Shown in pieces: positions 46,598-56,388 of a stretch of DNA of 64,000 nt. Made by a program: the position numbers and the translations under genes. The DNA is from Nosocomiicoccus ampullae (GTDB lineage: Bacteria; Bacillota; Bacilli; Staphylococcales; Salinicoccaceae). A model generated the notes under the pieces. It did no database searches. It saw nothing but the letters and a program-made list of their open reading frames with translations, and was not told the DNA's origin. Position 1 is the first letter of the stretch, and every line of letters starts with the position of its first letter. The stretch spans positions 62,001-126,000 of the forward strand of contig NZ_MBFG01000004.1 of NCBI RefSeq assembly GCF_001696685.1. The letters are read 5' to 3'.

Positions 46598-47379
46598 GCT
46601 CCGATCACTCTATTCGGATGGCTATAAATATTGAATCCACCACGTCTAATAAAACCGACTGCCGTTATATTTAAATCTTCAGCAAGGCGAAGCGCCAGGT
46701 CCGTCGGTGCCGATTTAGACAATACAATTCCGACTCCGATTTTAGACACTTTCGTTAATACTTCAGAAGACATTCTTCCACTAAAAATAATCACTTTGTC
46801 GTGAACGGTAATACCGTTTTTTAAGCAATAGCCGTAAAGTTTATCGAGTGCGTTATGTCGACCGATATCTCCACGTTGTACGATGATTCCGTCAGGTGAA
46901 GCAATACTCGCGTTATGAATACCGCCAGTTTCTTTAAAGACGTCAGACGTATTTTGCATCGTCTCCATAAGGTCAACAATCTGCTCTGGTGTCACTTTCG
47001 TTTTAGACATCGATACTTTTGACATCTCCATATCACTTTGGAAATAAAACTGTCGACTTTTACCACAACATGACCCGAGGACGCGTTTTGTAAAGCTGAA
47101 CACATCAATCGGAATTTCTCGAGTTGTTTCAATGTGACAAAAACCACCACGGTCATCGATGTTCATCGTTTTAATATCGTTAAATGAACGAATTACTCCT
47201 TCAGAAGCTAAAAAACCGATGACTAATTCTTCGAGATGGTCTGGTGTACAAACGAGTGTTGCAAACTCTGTGTCATTGATGTAAATCGTTAATGGAAACT
47301 CTGTAGCGACCTTGTCAGTTAACGTTTCGAATGCATTATTTTTATATTTTATAATCGTTTCATTTGAAATGATATTCAA
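46585..47379 (-). CDS. fdhD: Formate dehydrogenase accessory sulfurtransferase FdhD
   Basis: Cytosolic sulfur carrier of 264 residues that passes sulfur from a cysteine desulfurase to the molybdenum cofactor of formate-dehydrogenase-type enzymes. It has the two-Cys site GSCCGKSRQ, EELVIGFLASEG, TGGIHNASI, RGDIGRHNALDKLYG and SGRMSSEVLTKVSKIG. Its divergent neighbours are a formate/oxalate-type carrier and an FdhF/YdeP molybdoenzyme, so the three form a functional set. Confidence 0.93.
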   Translation of the reverse strand: MNIISNETIIKYKNNAFETLTDKVATEFPLTIYINDTEFATLVCTPDHLEELVIGFLASEGVIRSFNDIKTMNIDDRGGFCHIETTREIPIDVFSFTKRVLGSCCGKSRQFYFQSDMEMSKVSMSKTKVTPEQIVDLMETMQNTSDVFKETGGIHNASIASPDGIIVQRGDIGRHNALDKLYGYCLKNGITVHDKVIIFSGRMSSEVLTKVSKIGVGIVLSKSAPTDLALRLAEDLNITAVGFIRRGGFNIYSHPNRVIGAKEE

Positions 47380-47485
47380 TTTAATTAACCCCTAAAAAAT
47401 ATATTGTAAACCCTTACTTACAGTTATATAATTCTAATTATACTTGATTGACAACTTTGTGAAAAGGAAGTAAGGGGGAAACACA

Positions 47486-48726
47486 ATGTCAACAACGAAA
47501 AATCGCTGCTCATAGCACTGGCCGGTGTAGCTTTACATATTTCTATCGGGTCTGTTTATGCGTGGAGTGTATTTACTCAACCATTACAAGACAAAATTGG
47601 TTGGACGTTAAGTGAAGTATCGCTAATTTTTAGTATCGCGATATTTTTCTTAGGAACATCTGCAGCATTTATGGGTCACTTTGTTGAAGCGAGAGGACCA
47701 AGAGCATCAGGTTTAATCTCAACGATATTCTTCGCATCTGGTTTAATCGTTTCTGGGTTTGCCGTACAGATTGAAAGTCTTTGGTTACTATATCTTGGTT
47801 ACGGTGTCCTCGGTGGTATTGGACTCGGTATCGGGTACATTACACCAGTTTCAACTTTAGTTAAATGGTTCCCAGATCGACGTGGAATGGCGACAGGTCT
47901 TGCAATTATGGGATTCGGATTTGCAGCGATGATCGCAAGTCCAGTAATGGGGTACTTAATCGATTCAGTTGGAATCGCAAACACGTTTTACATAATGGGG
48001 GCGACATACTTCGTAATTATGCTTTCAGCGAGTCTCTATATCGAAAGACCACCTGAAGGTTACCACCCATCAGGTGTTCCATTAGAAGAACAACCAGAGC
48101 AAAAGAAAGACTACGTGCAACTTGTTGCGAACGAAGCAATTAAAACACGTCGATTCTATTTCTTATGGTTAATGTTATTCATAAATATTACGTGTGGAAT
48201 CGCGATATTAGCAGTTGCAAGTCCAATGGGACAAGAAGTTGCAGGTTTATCTGTAAAGAGTGCGGCACTGATGGTAGGAATTATGGGAGTATTTAACGGT
48301 GCAGGACGATTATTCTGGGCAAGTATCTCAGATTATATTGGTCGACCAAATGTGTATACTATATACTTCATCATTCAAATCGTCGTATTTGCGTTACTAC
48401 CGTTTACAACAAACGGCGTACTATTCATGATTATGTTATTCATCATGATTTCTTGTTACGATGGAGGATTCTCAGCAATTCCAGCGTATATCGCTGACTT
48501 ATTCGGTACTAAACAACTCGGTGCAATCCACGGATATATTTTAACAGCTTGGGCACTTGCAGGTTTAGTTGGACCATTTATCGTAGCAAAAATTTACGAA
48601 GCAACACAAAGTTACGACATGACATTATACATTTTCGTTGCGATGTTTGTCGTAGCGTTAATAATTTCGATTCTCATCCGCTCAGATATTGCTAAAATTA
48701 AAAGAGAATCAGAGTTAAACAACTAA
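47486..48726 (+). pseudogene. Oxalate/formate-antiporter-family MFS carrier, frameshifted near the start
   Basis: MFS protein of the OFA family, 12 helices and about 413 residues if repaired. GTAAGGGGG lies 7 bases before ATG 47486, which reads MSTTKNRCS and stops. The rest of the protein (KSLLIALAGVALHISIGSVY to the end) continues one frame away with no start codon of its own until an internal ATG at 47671. The break falls at GAAAAATC (47497-47504): one extra A would restore MSTTKKSLLIALAG. This may be a true mutation, polymerase slippage or a sequencing error. The carrier precedes the FdhF/YdeP gene. Confidence 0.85.
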
Positions 48727-48767
48727 ACAAGCGAATCAGTTTAGACGAATTAAATCATTCATCATTC

Positions 48768-48797
48768 CTACCCTATATTGTGTATAATATAGGGTAG
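48768..48797 (+). promoter_or_regulatory. Inverted repeat over the fdhF-like promoter
   Basis: CTACCCTATATT / AATATAGGGTAG, a perfect 12-bp inverted repeat with a 6-base loop. It includes a TATAAT (48783-48788) and lies 24 bp before the start codon of the molybdoenzyme. It may be a repressor operator or, if in the RNA, a 5' hairpin. A single DnaA-box-like TGTGTATAA also falls within it by virtue of the -10. Confidence 0.6.
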
Positions 48798-48820
48798 AAA
48801 TATTTTGAGGGGGAAATATA

Positions 48821-51178
48821 ATGGGCAAAACATTACATCCAGGTCCAATTAATAAGACAAAACGCTGGGACCCCAAATTATGGGTAAGTCCAATTCCATT
48901 TGGATTAACTAAAGTTAAACCACATCATATGAGAGATACAGCCAAAATCGTATGGAAAAATAGAGATAACTTAAACTACGCCAAAAACATCATTTTAAAA
49001 GGTGTATGTGACGGGTGTGCATTAGGTGTGTCTGGTCTTCAAGACCAAACGTTAAACGGTCCACATATGTGTACGACACGTTTTAACGTATTACGTTTAA
49101 ATACTGCACCACCAATTGACCCAGAGTTTTTACACCAAGATATCGATGAGTTACGCAAATACTCAAGTCGTGAGCTCCGTGAAAAAGGAAGAATTCCTTA
49201 TCCGATGATCCGCCGTAAAGGCGAGCGTCGTTTTACACGTATTTCTTGGGATGAGGCAATGGAGCAAATTTCAGATAAAATGCGTGAATTAGATCCGAAA
49301 CAATACGCGTTTTACTTAACGAGTCGTGGGATTACAAACGAATCGTACTATGTAGCAGCTAAAATAGCGCGTTTCTTAGGTACAAACCATATCGATAACG
49401 CATCACGTATTTGTCACTCACCATCTAAATCAGCATTAATGCGCTCAATTGGTGTTGGTGCCTCAACTTGTAACTATCAAGACTGGCTAGGTACAGATGT
49501 ACTAGTATTCTGGGGATCTGTTGCATCTAACGCATCACCAGTATCAACGAAATACATGATGGAAGCGAAAAAACGTGGTACGAAAATTATCGTCATTAAC
49601 CCGTACCGTGAACCAGCACTTGAAAATTATTGGGTACCATCGGTAACAGAATCTGCATTATTCGGAACGAAAATTGCAGATGAATTCTACGAAGTAAATA
49701 TCGGTGGAGATATTGCTTTAATGCACGGTATCATGAAGCATTGGTTTGATATGGAGGAAGCACGTGAAGGTGCTGCAATTAACCATGAATTTATTAAAGA
49801 CCATGTAAATAACTACGAAGACTTAGTAGAAAACGTGAAATCTCAAGACTGGGATGAAATTGTTAAGTCTTCAGGTGTTTCTAAGAGCGATATTATCGAA
49901 CTTTCTGAAACACTTGCGCACGCAAAAACAGGTGTTATGGTCTGGGCGCTCGGTTTAACGATGCACTCACACGCAACAGATAACATCTCACAAGTTGCGA
50001 ACATCGCGTTATTACGTGGATGGTTAGGTAAAAAACATTGCGGATTAATGCCACTACGTGGACACTCAAGTGTACAAGGTTCAGGAGAAATGGGTGCAGA
50101 TCCATTCTCACTTCCTGGTGGAGGATTTGACGATAAAAACGTCGAAAGAATCGAGAAGTTATGGGGCTTTGACTTACCAAACTGGCCTGGAGATACAGTC
50201 GGTGTAACGATTGAAAACGCAATGTTAGACGAAGACAACGAAAGAAAACTAAAACTATACTATATGTCAGGTGGTAACTTCTTAGAGACGATGCCAAACC
50301 CTGACTTTGTAGAACAAGCTTTAGCTAACTTAGATATTCGTGTGCACCAAGATATTATTTTAAATACGTCTACACTCGTCGATGCAAAAGAAGCAGTCAT
50401 CGTATTACCAGCGAAAACTCGTTACGAGCAAGACGGCGGTGGTTTATCGACATCTACAGAGCGTATGGTTTACTTCTCCCCTGAAATTGAAGGAAACCGT
50501 AATAGAATCGAAGAAGCACGTAGTGAGTGGCAGATCTATGTCGATCTCGCTAAACGTGTTAAACCTGAAGATAGTCATTTAATCGACTTTAAATCAGGAC
50601 AAGAGATTCGTAACGAAATCGCAAAAGGTAACCCTGCATATGATGGGGTACAGTACTTAACTAAAGCAGGAGACGTTTACCAATATGGTGGTGCTTGGTT
50701 ATGTGAAGGTGGCGTATGTCCAACTCCAGACGGTCGTGCGAACTTAATTACGATGGAGATTCCAAAGAGTAATGAAAAAGCTGGAGAGTATAAACTCTTA
50801 ATGCGCCGTGGTGCACAGTTTAACTCAATGGTTTACGGTGACTTAGATAACTTTAACCACATGGGTCGTCACGATGTACTGATTAACCCACAAGACGCTA
50901 AGCGTCAAGCGATTGAAGACGGAGAAGCAATCGTACTTTACAATGAAAATGGAGTATTCCAAGGACATGCGAGATATGCAGATATCCGTGAAGGTAACGT
51001 AGGTACGTTATTCCCAGAAGGAAACTTCTTAGCACAAATCGGTGTATACGAGAGCTTCGTTGAAATGCCGGATTATAACGCAAACGTTAAAGTAGAAAAA
51101 GCAGACTTCTTCAATGCAAATAAAGACAGACAATATTTAGAAAAACCAGTACCGGATTTAGAAGATAATCCGAACTAA
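48821..51178 (+). CDS. FdhF/YdeP family molybdopterin oxidoreductase
   Basis: Cytosolic molybdo-bis-MGD enzyme of 785 residues, related to formate dehydrogenase H and to YdeP. CDGCALGVSG and the nearby HMCTTR Cys form an incomplete-looking N-terminal iron-sulfur site. NASRICHSPSK carries the Cys that would ligate Mo. WALGLTMHSHAT, RGHSSVQGSGEMG and QDIILNTSTLVDAKE mark cofactor-binding regions, and the dinucleotide-binding domain is at the C-terminus. The reaction may be formate oxidation or another oxyanion/thiol redox step, as YdeP is linked to acid tolerance. Nearby fdhD supports a sulfurated cofactor. GAGGGGGAA precedes the start. Confidence 0.85.
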   Translation: MGKTLHPGPINKTKRWDPKLWVSPIPFGLTKVKPHHMRDTAKIVWKNRDNLNYAKNIILKGVCDGCALGVSGLQDQTLNGPHMCTTRFNVLRLNTAPPIDPEFLHQDIDELRKYSSRELREKGRIPYPMIRRKGERRFTRISWDEAMEQISDKMRELDPKQYAFYLTSRGITNESYYVAAKIARFLGTNHIDNASRICHSPSKSALMRSIGVGASTCNYQDWLGTDVLVFWGSVASNASPVSTKYMMEAKKRGTKIIVINPYREPALENYWVPSVTESALFGTKIADEFYEVNIGGDIALMHGIMKHWFDMEEAREGAAINHEFIKDHVNNYEDLVENVKSQDWDEIVKSSGVSKSDIIELSETLAHAKTGVMVWALGLTMHSHATDNISQVANIALLRGWLGKKHCGLMPLRGHSSVQGSGEMGADPFSLPGGGFDDKNVERIEKLWGFDLPNWPGDTVGVTIENAMLDEDNERKLKLYYMSGGNFLETMPNPDFVEQALANLDIRVHQDIILNTSTLVDAKEAVIVLPAKTRYEQDGGGLSTSTERMVYFSPEIEGNRNRIEEARSEWQIYVDLAKRVKPEDSHLIDFKSGQEIRNEIAKGNPAYDGVQYLTKAGDVYQYGGAWLCEGGVCPTPDGRANLITMEIPKSNEKAGEYKLLMRRGAQFNSMVYGDLDNFNHMGRHDVLINPQDAKRQAIEDGEAIVLYNENGVFQGHARYADIREGNVGTLFPEGNFLAQIGVYESFVEMPDYNANVKVEKADFFNANKDRQYLEKPVPDLEDNPN

Positions 51179-51185
51179 TTTACAA

Positions 51186-51218
51186 ATACCTGAGGTTTTA
51201 CACCTCAGGTATATTTTT
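51186..51218 (+). terminator. fdhF-like gene terminator
   Basis: ATACCTGAGGT / ACCTCAGGTAT with a 5-base loop and ATTTTTAT. Confidence 0.88.
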
Positions 51219-51303
51219 ATATATTGAATATTCAGAAAATTCATTTACTTTTAAGTTTGGATGGTCCATAATCAAATCATTAATTAATTTTGAGGTGAGT
51301 AAA

Positions 51304-52458
51304 ATGACTTTTGATCCAATTGTAGCAACAGTTTTAATTCTTTTAATTCTCACCATTGGCGAATTGATTTCGATTGTGACTCATGCGAGAGTGCCAATGC
51401 TGATGACAGCGATGATTTTATATTTGCTACTCGTATGGTCTGGATTGTTCCCAGAAAATATGACAGAGCAAACGTTAATACCATCACTCGGTATGGTGTT
51501 AATACCAGCTCTTATCGTACATATGGGAACACTGATGAGTTATGACATATTAAAGAAACAATGGCGTGCAGTCGTCATTGCATTATTTGGATTAGTAGGT
51601 GCTGTAGTGCTCGTACTTACTATCGGAACACTTGCGTTTGATTTTTCAGTAGCAGCGAGTGGTATCGGTCCTATTTCTGGAGGAGTAATTGCACTACTCA
51701 TTACGACAGAGCGTCTACAAGAACTTGGGTTAACGAGCTTAATCGTCGTTCCTGTCATGATTGCTGCATTCCAAACACCAGTTGGTATGCCAATCACGAC
51801 TTATTTTATGAGAAAGTACAGTCGTTACTTCTTAAAACATAAAACAGATGCGGAAAAGCAACAAGATTTAGAAAATAAGGAACGTTATGAGCATGCACGA
51901 TTTAATATTCTAAAAAACAACTTAGTTTTACTAACAATTATTTTTGGATTTGGTGCAGTGGCAACAGTGCTGGCTAAATATACTCCGATTCACTATACAT
52001 TATACTCACTATTATTCGGGATTATTTTAGTGAATCTTCGTATTTTACCAAAAGCAGCATTAGAAAAAGCGAACTCATTCTCATTTTTAATGGCAGCGTT
52101 AATGATCGTCATTATTAATACGATGGGAGGTATTACACCAAAAGACGTCGTCAATCACTTCCCAGCAGTCGTTGTAATTTTAGCAGTTGGTGTCGTCGGT
52201 CTTTTAATCGGTGGTTTTATCGGTTCAAAGATCGTCGGATGGCATCATACGAAAGGGATACCAGTCGCTTTAACAGCATTACTTGGTTTCCCAGCGGACT
52301 ACATTCTTTGTGAAGAAGTATCGAGAAGTGAAGCGAGTAATGACAGAGATGAAGAAGCATTATTCGATGAACTCGTATCGCCGATGTTAATCGGTGGATT
52401 TGTGACAGTAACTATCGCATCAGCAGTAATCGCAAGCTTTGTGATGGGATTAATTTAG
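51304..52458 (+). CDS. Multi-pass membrane transporter of unknown substrate
   Basis: 384-residue protein with about 10-11 predicted helices and a charged cytoplasmic loop (FLKHKTDAEKQQDLENKE, residues about 180-200). The central segment SGIGPISGGVIALLITTE and the C-terminal half show internal similarity, as in inverted-repeat carriers. I do not recognise the family with certainty. It is followed after 10 bases by an amidohydrolase, suggesting import of that enzyme's substrate, perhaps a peptide or cyclic amide. Start 51304 has GAGG 8 bases upstream; GTG 51295 overlaps that site. Confidence 0.7.
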   Translation: MTFDPIVATVLILLILTIGELISIVTHARVPMLMTAMILYLLLVWSGLFPENMTEQTLIPSLGMVLIPALIVHMGTLMSYDILKKQWRAVVIALFGLVGAVVLVLTIGTLAFDFSVAASGIGPISGGVIALLITTERLQELGLTSLIVVPVMIAAFQTPVGMPITTYFMRKYSRYFLKHKTDAEKQQDLENKERYEHARFNILKNNLVLLTIIFGFGAVATVLAKYTPIHYTLYSLLFGIILVNLRILPKAALEKANSFSFLMAALMIVIINTMGGITPKDVVNHFPAVVVILAVGVVGLLIGGFIGSKIVGWHHTKGIPVALTALLGFPADYILCEEVSRSEASNDRDEEALFDELVSPMLIGGFVTVTIASAVIASFVMGLI

Positions 52459-52468
52459 GGGGATTAGA

Positions 52469-53695
52469 ATGAGTAAATTATTAGTTAAAAATGTAAATCT
52501 TATCAATGGATCGGACGAAGACGTATTAGAAAATACAAGTGTCCTAGTTGAAGATGGTAAGTTTGTAGAAGTGAATCCAAAATCAGTCGATGATTCTGTC
52601 GAAGTACTAGATGGTGAAGGAAGATATTTAGTACCAGGCTTTATTGATTCACACGTCCATCTCGCAACAGAATTTCAGCCACTTGCTGAAAAACTTGCAC
52701 AACCATTTTCTTATAACTTTTTTAAATCGATTGAATACGCACGAAATACAATTAACGCAGGGATTACAACAGTACGTGATGCGTATGGTGCAGATTTAGG
52801 ATTTAAAAAAGCGGTTGAAGACGAACTCGTCGTCGGTCCAAGATTGGTGATTTCGGTATCTGCATTATCTATTACTGGAGGTCATGGTGATTCAACGAAC
52901 TATTCTGGTATTGATGTACCGTTTATTTTACCGCATCCGGGGCTACCAACAAATATCGCAGATGGCGTTGAAGAAGTACGTAAAAAAACACGTGAAATAT
53001 TACGAGCAGGCGCAGACGTTATTAAAGTTATGGCTACAGGTGGTGTTTCTACGCCGACAGACCATCCAAGATTTACACAATATTCTCAAGAAGAACTGAA
53101 TGTCATCGTCGAAGAAGCACGCTATAGAAATGGCGTTAAAGTCATGGCACATGCTCAAGGAGAAGAAGGTATTCAACAATGTTTAGATGCGGGTATCCAC
53201 TCAATTGAGCACGGGATTTACTTAACAGATAAAATTATTGATCAAATGAAAGAGCAAGGGACATTTTTAGTACCAACATTACTCGCACCAGTGTCTGTGA
53301 TTGAATTTGCAGAAGAACTTGGGGTGAGTGAAGTTGGATTAAAGAAATCAAAAGAAGTATTAGATGCACATGTAGAGAGTTTTAAGAAGGCGCATAAAAG
53401 TGGTGTAAAAATCGCAATGGGTACTGACGCAGGTGTGTTTAAACATGGTACGAACTTAAGAGAGTTAGAACTAATGGTCGAGCATGGAATGACACCGATG
53501 GAAGCAATTATCGCGTCTACAAAGACAGCTGCAGAATGCTTAGAACTCGATAACGTCGGTCAAATTGCACCTGGATTTTTAGCAGACTTCGTATTATTAA
53601 AAGAGAACCCACTAGAAAATATCGGAAGTCTAAAAGACAATGACAACATACTCGTCGTTGCGAAAGAAGGAAAAGTTTTAAAAGATATACGATAA
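52469..53695 (+). CDS. Amidohydrolase-superfamily metal-dependent hydrolase
   Basis: Cytosolic binuclear metal hydrolase of 408 residues. Metal ligands: HxH in DSHVHLAT, bridging carboxylated Lys in DVIKVMATGG, His in MAHAQG, His in SIEHGIYL, Asp in MGTDAG. The pattern matches the Xaa-Pro/Xaa-Arg dipeptidase-like group (Sgx9260-type), so a dipeptidase or N-acyl-amino-acid hydrolase role is likely; the substrate is not known. It is co-transcribed with the membrane carrier upstream. Confidence 0.82.
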   Translation: MSKLLVKNVNLINGSDEDVLENTSVLVEDGKFVEVNPKSVDDSVEVLDGEGRYLVPGFIDSHVHLATEFQPLAEKLAQPFSYNFFKSIEYARNTINAGITTVRDAYGADLGFKKAVEDELVVGPRLVISVSALSITGGHGDSTNYSGIDVPFILPHPGLPTNIADGVEEVRKKTREILRAGADVIKVMATGGVSTPTDHPRFTQYSQEELNVIVEEARYRNGVKVMAHAQGEEGIQQCLDAGIHSIEHGIYLTDKIIDQMKEQGTFLVPTLLAPVSVIEFAEELGVSEVGLKKSKEVLDAHVESFKKAHKSGVKIAMGTDAGVFKHGTNLRELELMVEHGMTPMEAIIASTKTAAECLELDNVGQIAPGFLADFVLLKENPLENIGSLKDNDNILVVAKEGKVLKDIR

Positions 53696-53700
53696 AAAAT

Positions 53701-53731
53701 AATCCGAAGTACGATTTGTACTTCGGATTTT
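53701..53731. terminator. Shared terminator of amidohydrolase and Na/Pi genes
   Basis: AATCCGAAGTAC / GTACTTCGGATT with a 5-base loop and T on both sides, between convergent genes. Confidence 0.9.
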
Positions 53732-53733
53732 AA

Positions 53734-55401
53734 TTAGTCATAAATTGTAAATTCTTCTGGTAACTCATGTCTTGTTGAGTAAAGGATTGTTTCTGAGATG
53801 TTTCTAGAGTTATAACCGATACGCTCAAGTAATGCGATCAGTTCAGCATAGACAGCACCAGATTCAGGTGAGCACGTACCATCGTTAAGGCGTGACACGT
53901 GGTCTTGACGTAATTTATGTTCGATTTTATTCGATTGATTACTTAGTTGAATGATTCTTTCAAGTCCTGAAGGATTGTAAATATCTATAGAATCCACCGT
54001 CATATCAAGTGAACGTTTGACGTGTTTCATCATTGTCTCAAGACCTTCAAATGCAGCATCTGAGATTTTGACACGATCTTCTTCTTTTATTTTATACTCG
54101 TTAGCAAAGTCTTCGATGAATTTAGCTGTATTCGTGTAAATACGTGTAACTTCAAGTAGTGCAGCGATATTTTCACTATCGATATTACGCTGGTTTTGAA
54201 GTTCAAGTATATCCATTAAGTACTTTCGGATACTCTCTTGTACATTATCTACGAGTTGAACTTTTTCGATAATTTTTCGATATCGTTTATCGGTCGGGTT
54301 TTCAACGTATTTAAACAAATCTTTAAACGTATCAGAAATAATTAACCCTAGGTTTTTCACTTCACTCTGTGCACTTTGTGTTGCAAGTTGAGGTGATTGT
54401 CTAAGTAAAATAGGGTCTAAGAAATTTGGTTTATAATCTTCTACGAGATCTTTACCAGGTACAATTTTAGTTACAATCCAAGCAAGTACACCGATGAATG
54501 GTAATTGAATTAACGTGTTAATTACGTTGTATGAACCGTGTGCAAATGCGATTGTCATTGGCTTATTTAAGTTTAATGCAGACTGTAAAAAGTCGACATA
54601 CATGACGAATAAAGGCATTAATATCATGAAGATTATGGCACCGATAACGTTAAAGATAACGTGTACGGCAGCCGCACGTTTAGCTGCGAGAGATCCAACA
54701 AGTGCTGCAAGTATTGCTGTAATTGTCGTACCAATATTATCTCCTAGTAATATTGGTAGAGCAGCATTTAAGTCAACGAGGTCATTTAAATAAAAGTTTT
54801 GTAAAATCGCGATCGTCGCACTCGAACTTTGTACGATGACTGTTAATATAACCCCTACACCTAGACCTAAGAAGCTGTTATCACTCATTTCTAACATTAA
54901 GTTACGAAATGCCTCTAAGTCTGCGAGAGGTTTCACACCCTCTCCCATGAGTTCAAGTCCGAAGAATAACGCACCGAAACCAAATAATATACGTCCAAGA
55001 TTATTAATTGATGTTTTGTTAAAGAAAAATAGTAGAAAGCTTCCGACAGCAAGTACTGGTAGTGCGTACTCACCAATATCTAAACCGATAATAAACGCTG
55101 TGACGGTCGTACCGATGTTTGCACCCATTATGACACCAATTGCTTGTTTTAATGTCATAAAGCCTGCAGATACGAGACCGATTGTAATTACAGTCGTCCC
55201 CGAACTACTCTGTATGAGTATCGTAACGAGCATCCCTGCTAAAATTCCACGTATTGGTGTTGCGGTCATACGGTTTAATATTTCACGTAAACGGTCACCG
55301 GCGGCTGCTTGTAAACCGTCTCCCATTGATTTTATCCCATATAAAAATATCCCGAGTCCCCCGAGGAACGAGAAGATAATTTGCATTGGAGTAGCATCCA
55401 T
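53734..55401 (-). CDS. Na/Pi cotransporter family protein with PhoU-like domain
   Basis: Membrane protein of 555 residues. The first about 310 residues carry two PNaS repeats with QSSSGTTVITIGLVSAG and QSSSATIAILQ, the signature of sodium-phosphate symporters. Residues about 340-550 form a helical PhoU-like cytoplasmic domain. It resembles YjbB/NptA-type proteins, which may import or export phosphate. No phosphate regulon genes lie nearby. Confidence 0.9.
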   Translation of the reverse strand: MDATPMQIIFSFLGGLGIFLYGIKSMGDGLQAAAGDRLREILNRMTATPIRGILAGMLVTILIQSSSGTTVITIGLVSAGFMTLKQAIGVIMGANIGTTVTAFIIGLDIGEYALPVLAVGSFLLFFFNKTSINNLGRILFGFGALFFGLELMGEGVKPLADLEAFRNLMLEMSDNSFLGLGVGVILTVIVQSSSATIAILQNFYLNDLVDLNAALPILLGDNIGTTITAILAALVGSLAAKRAAAVHVIFNVIGAIIFMILMPLFVMYVDFLQSALNLNKPMTIAFAHGSYNVINTLIQLPFIGVLAWIVTKIVPGKDLVEDYKPNFLDPILLRQSPQLATQSAQSEVKNLGLIISDTFKDLFKYVENPTDKRYRKIIEKVQLVDNVQESIRKYLMDILELQNQRNIDSENIAALLEVTRIYTNTAKFIEDFANEYKIKEEDRVKISDAAFEGLETMMKHVKRSLDMTVDSIDIYNPSGLERIIQLSNQSNKIEHKLRQDHVSRLNDGTCSPESGAVYAELIALLERIGYNSRNISETILYSTRHELPEEFTIYD

Positions 55402-55545
55402 AATTAATCCTCCGATAAGTCATTAAGATTTATAGCCCTTAAATTATGTATATAAGTATTATAATACCATTTTTCATTGCAAAATAATAAAATTTTATGA
55501 ACATATGGTAAAATATATTATCAATAAAAAGCAAGAGGTTAAATT

Positions 55546-56388
55546 ATGAGATGGAGTAACGTTATTCGAGGGTTCTTTATGGGTATTACAGAAATGTTGC
55601 CAGGTATTAGTAGTGGTACGTTAATGTTATTACTCGGAATTTACGATCAAACACTCGTAGCAATAAACGAATTATTTACAAAACGATATAAGAAGTCATT
55701 AATGTTTTTAATCCCACTTTTCATTGGGATGGGAATTGCGATCGTGACGATGTCATCACTGATAAACTACATGTTAAATACGCACCCTATAATTACCCAC
55801 TTTTTCTTTTTAGGACTAGTAATTGGTGTCATACCAATGATGTTTAAATTAGGTAATTATAAAGTGGAGTTTAAAACAGTACATTATTCTATTATCGTAG
55901 TAGTGACAGCATTACTATTTTTAATGGATTATTTTGTATTAGAAAAGTCAGATGTAACGTCAGTTGAAATGAGCACGACGATGTTAATGTGGCTGTTTAT
56001 ATGTGGTTTTTTAGGAGCGAGTGCTTTAATATTACCTGGGTTATCTGGGTCAGTGATACTACTTATGCTCGGTGCGTATCCGATACTCATGTATTCGATA
56101 TCTGAATTTTTATCATTTAACTTTACAGTAACACCGGTATTAGTAGCTGTTGGGCTCGGTATTATCGCGGGAGTATTACTAACGAGCCGAGTGCTACATT
56201 ATTTACTACGCGTTTATCCGTATTTAATGTACGCACTTATAATCGGATTGTTAGCTGGCTCAGTCTTCCCGATATTTAATGGTCTCCCGAGTCGTCCAAC
56301 AGAGTGGGTAATTTCACTTATAGCGTTTGTACTTGGGTTATTTATCAGCTACTATATGTCGATAAAAAACAACTCAGACACTATTTAA
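55546..56388 (+). CDS. DUF368 polyprenyl-phosphate translocase (PopT-like)
   Basis: Membrane protein of 280 residues with about 8 helices and two similar halves: GITEMLPGISSGTLMLLLG and GASALILPGLSGSVILLMLG (cut: MLPGISSGT, LPGLSGSV). DUF368 proteins have been shown to flip undecaprenyl phosphate back to the cytoplasm for wall synthesis. Function here is by family. CAAGAGGTT precedes the start. Its stop overlaps by 3-4 bases the stop of a small convergent gene. Confidence 0.85.
   Translation: MRWSNVIRGFFMGITEMLPGISSGTLMLLLGIYDQTLVAINELFTKRYKKSLMFLIPLFIGMGIAIVTMSSLINYMLNTHPIITHFFFLGLVIGVIPMMFKLGNYKVEFKTVHYSIIVVVTALLFLMDYFVLEKSDVTSVEMSTTMLMWLFICGFLGASALILPGLSGSVILLMLGAYPILMYSISEFLSFNFTVTPVLVAVGLGIIAGVLLTSRVLHYLLRVYPYLMYALIIGLLAGSVFPIFNGLPSRPTEWVISLIAFVLGLFISYYMSIKNNSDTI

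Noticed and set aside
48779..48787. Single DnaA-box match TGTGTATAA
   Set aside because: It is created by the -10 element within an inverted repeat and stands alone, unlike the triple cluster at 13.5 kb.
54836..55426. Open frame of 196 codons on the plus strand
   Set aside because: Antisense to the Na/Pi cotransporter; rich in Pro/Ile as expected of complement-read membrane genes, no ribosome site.
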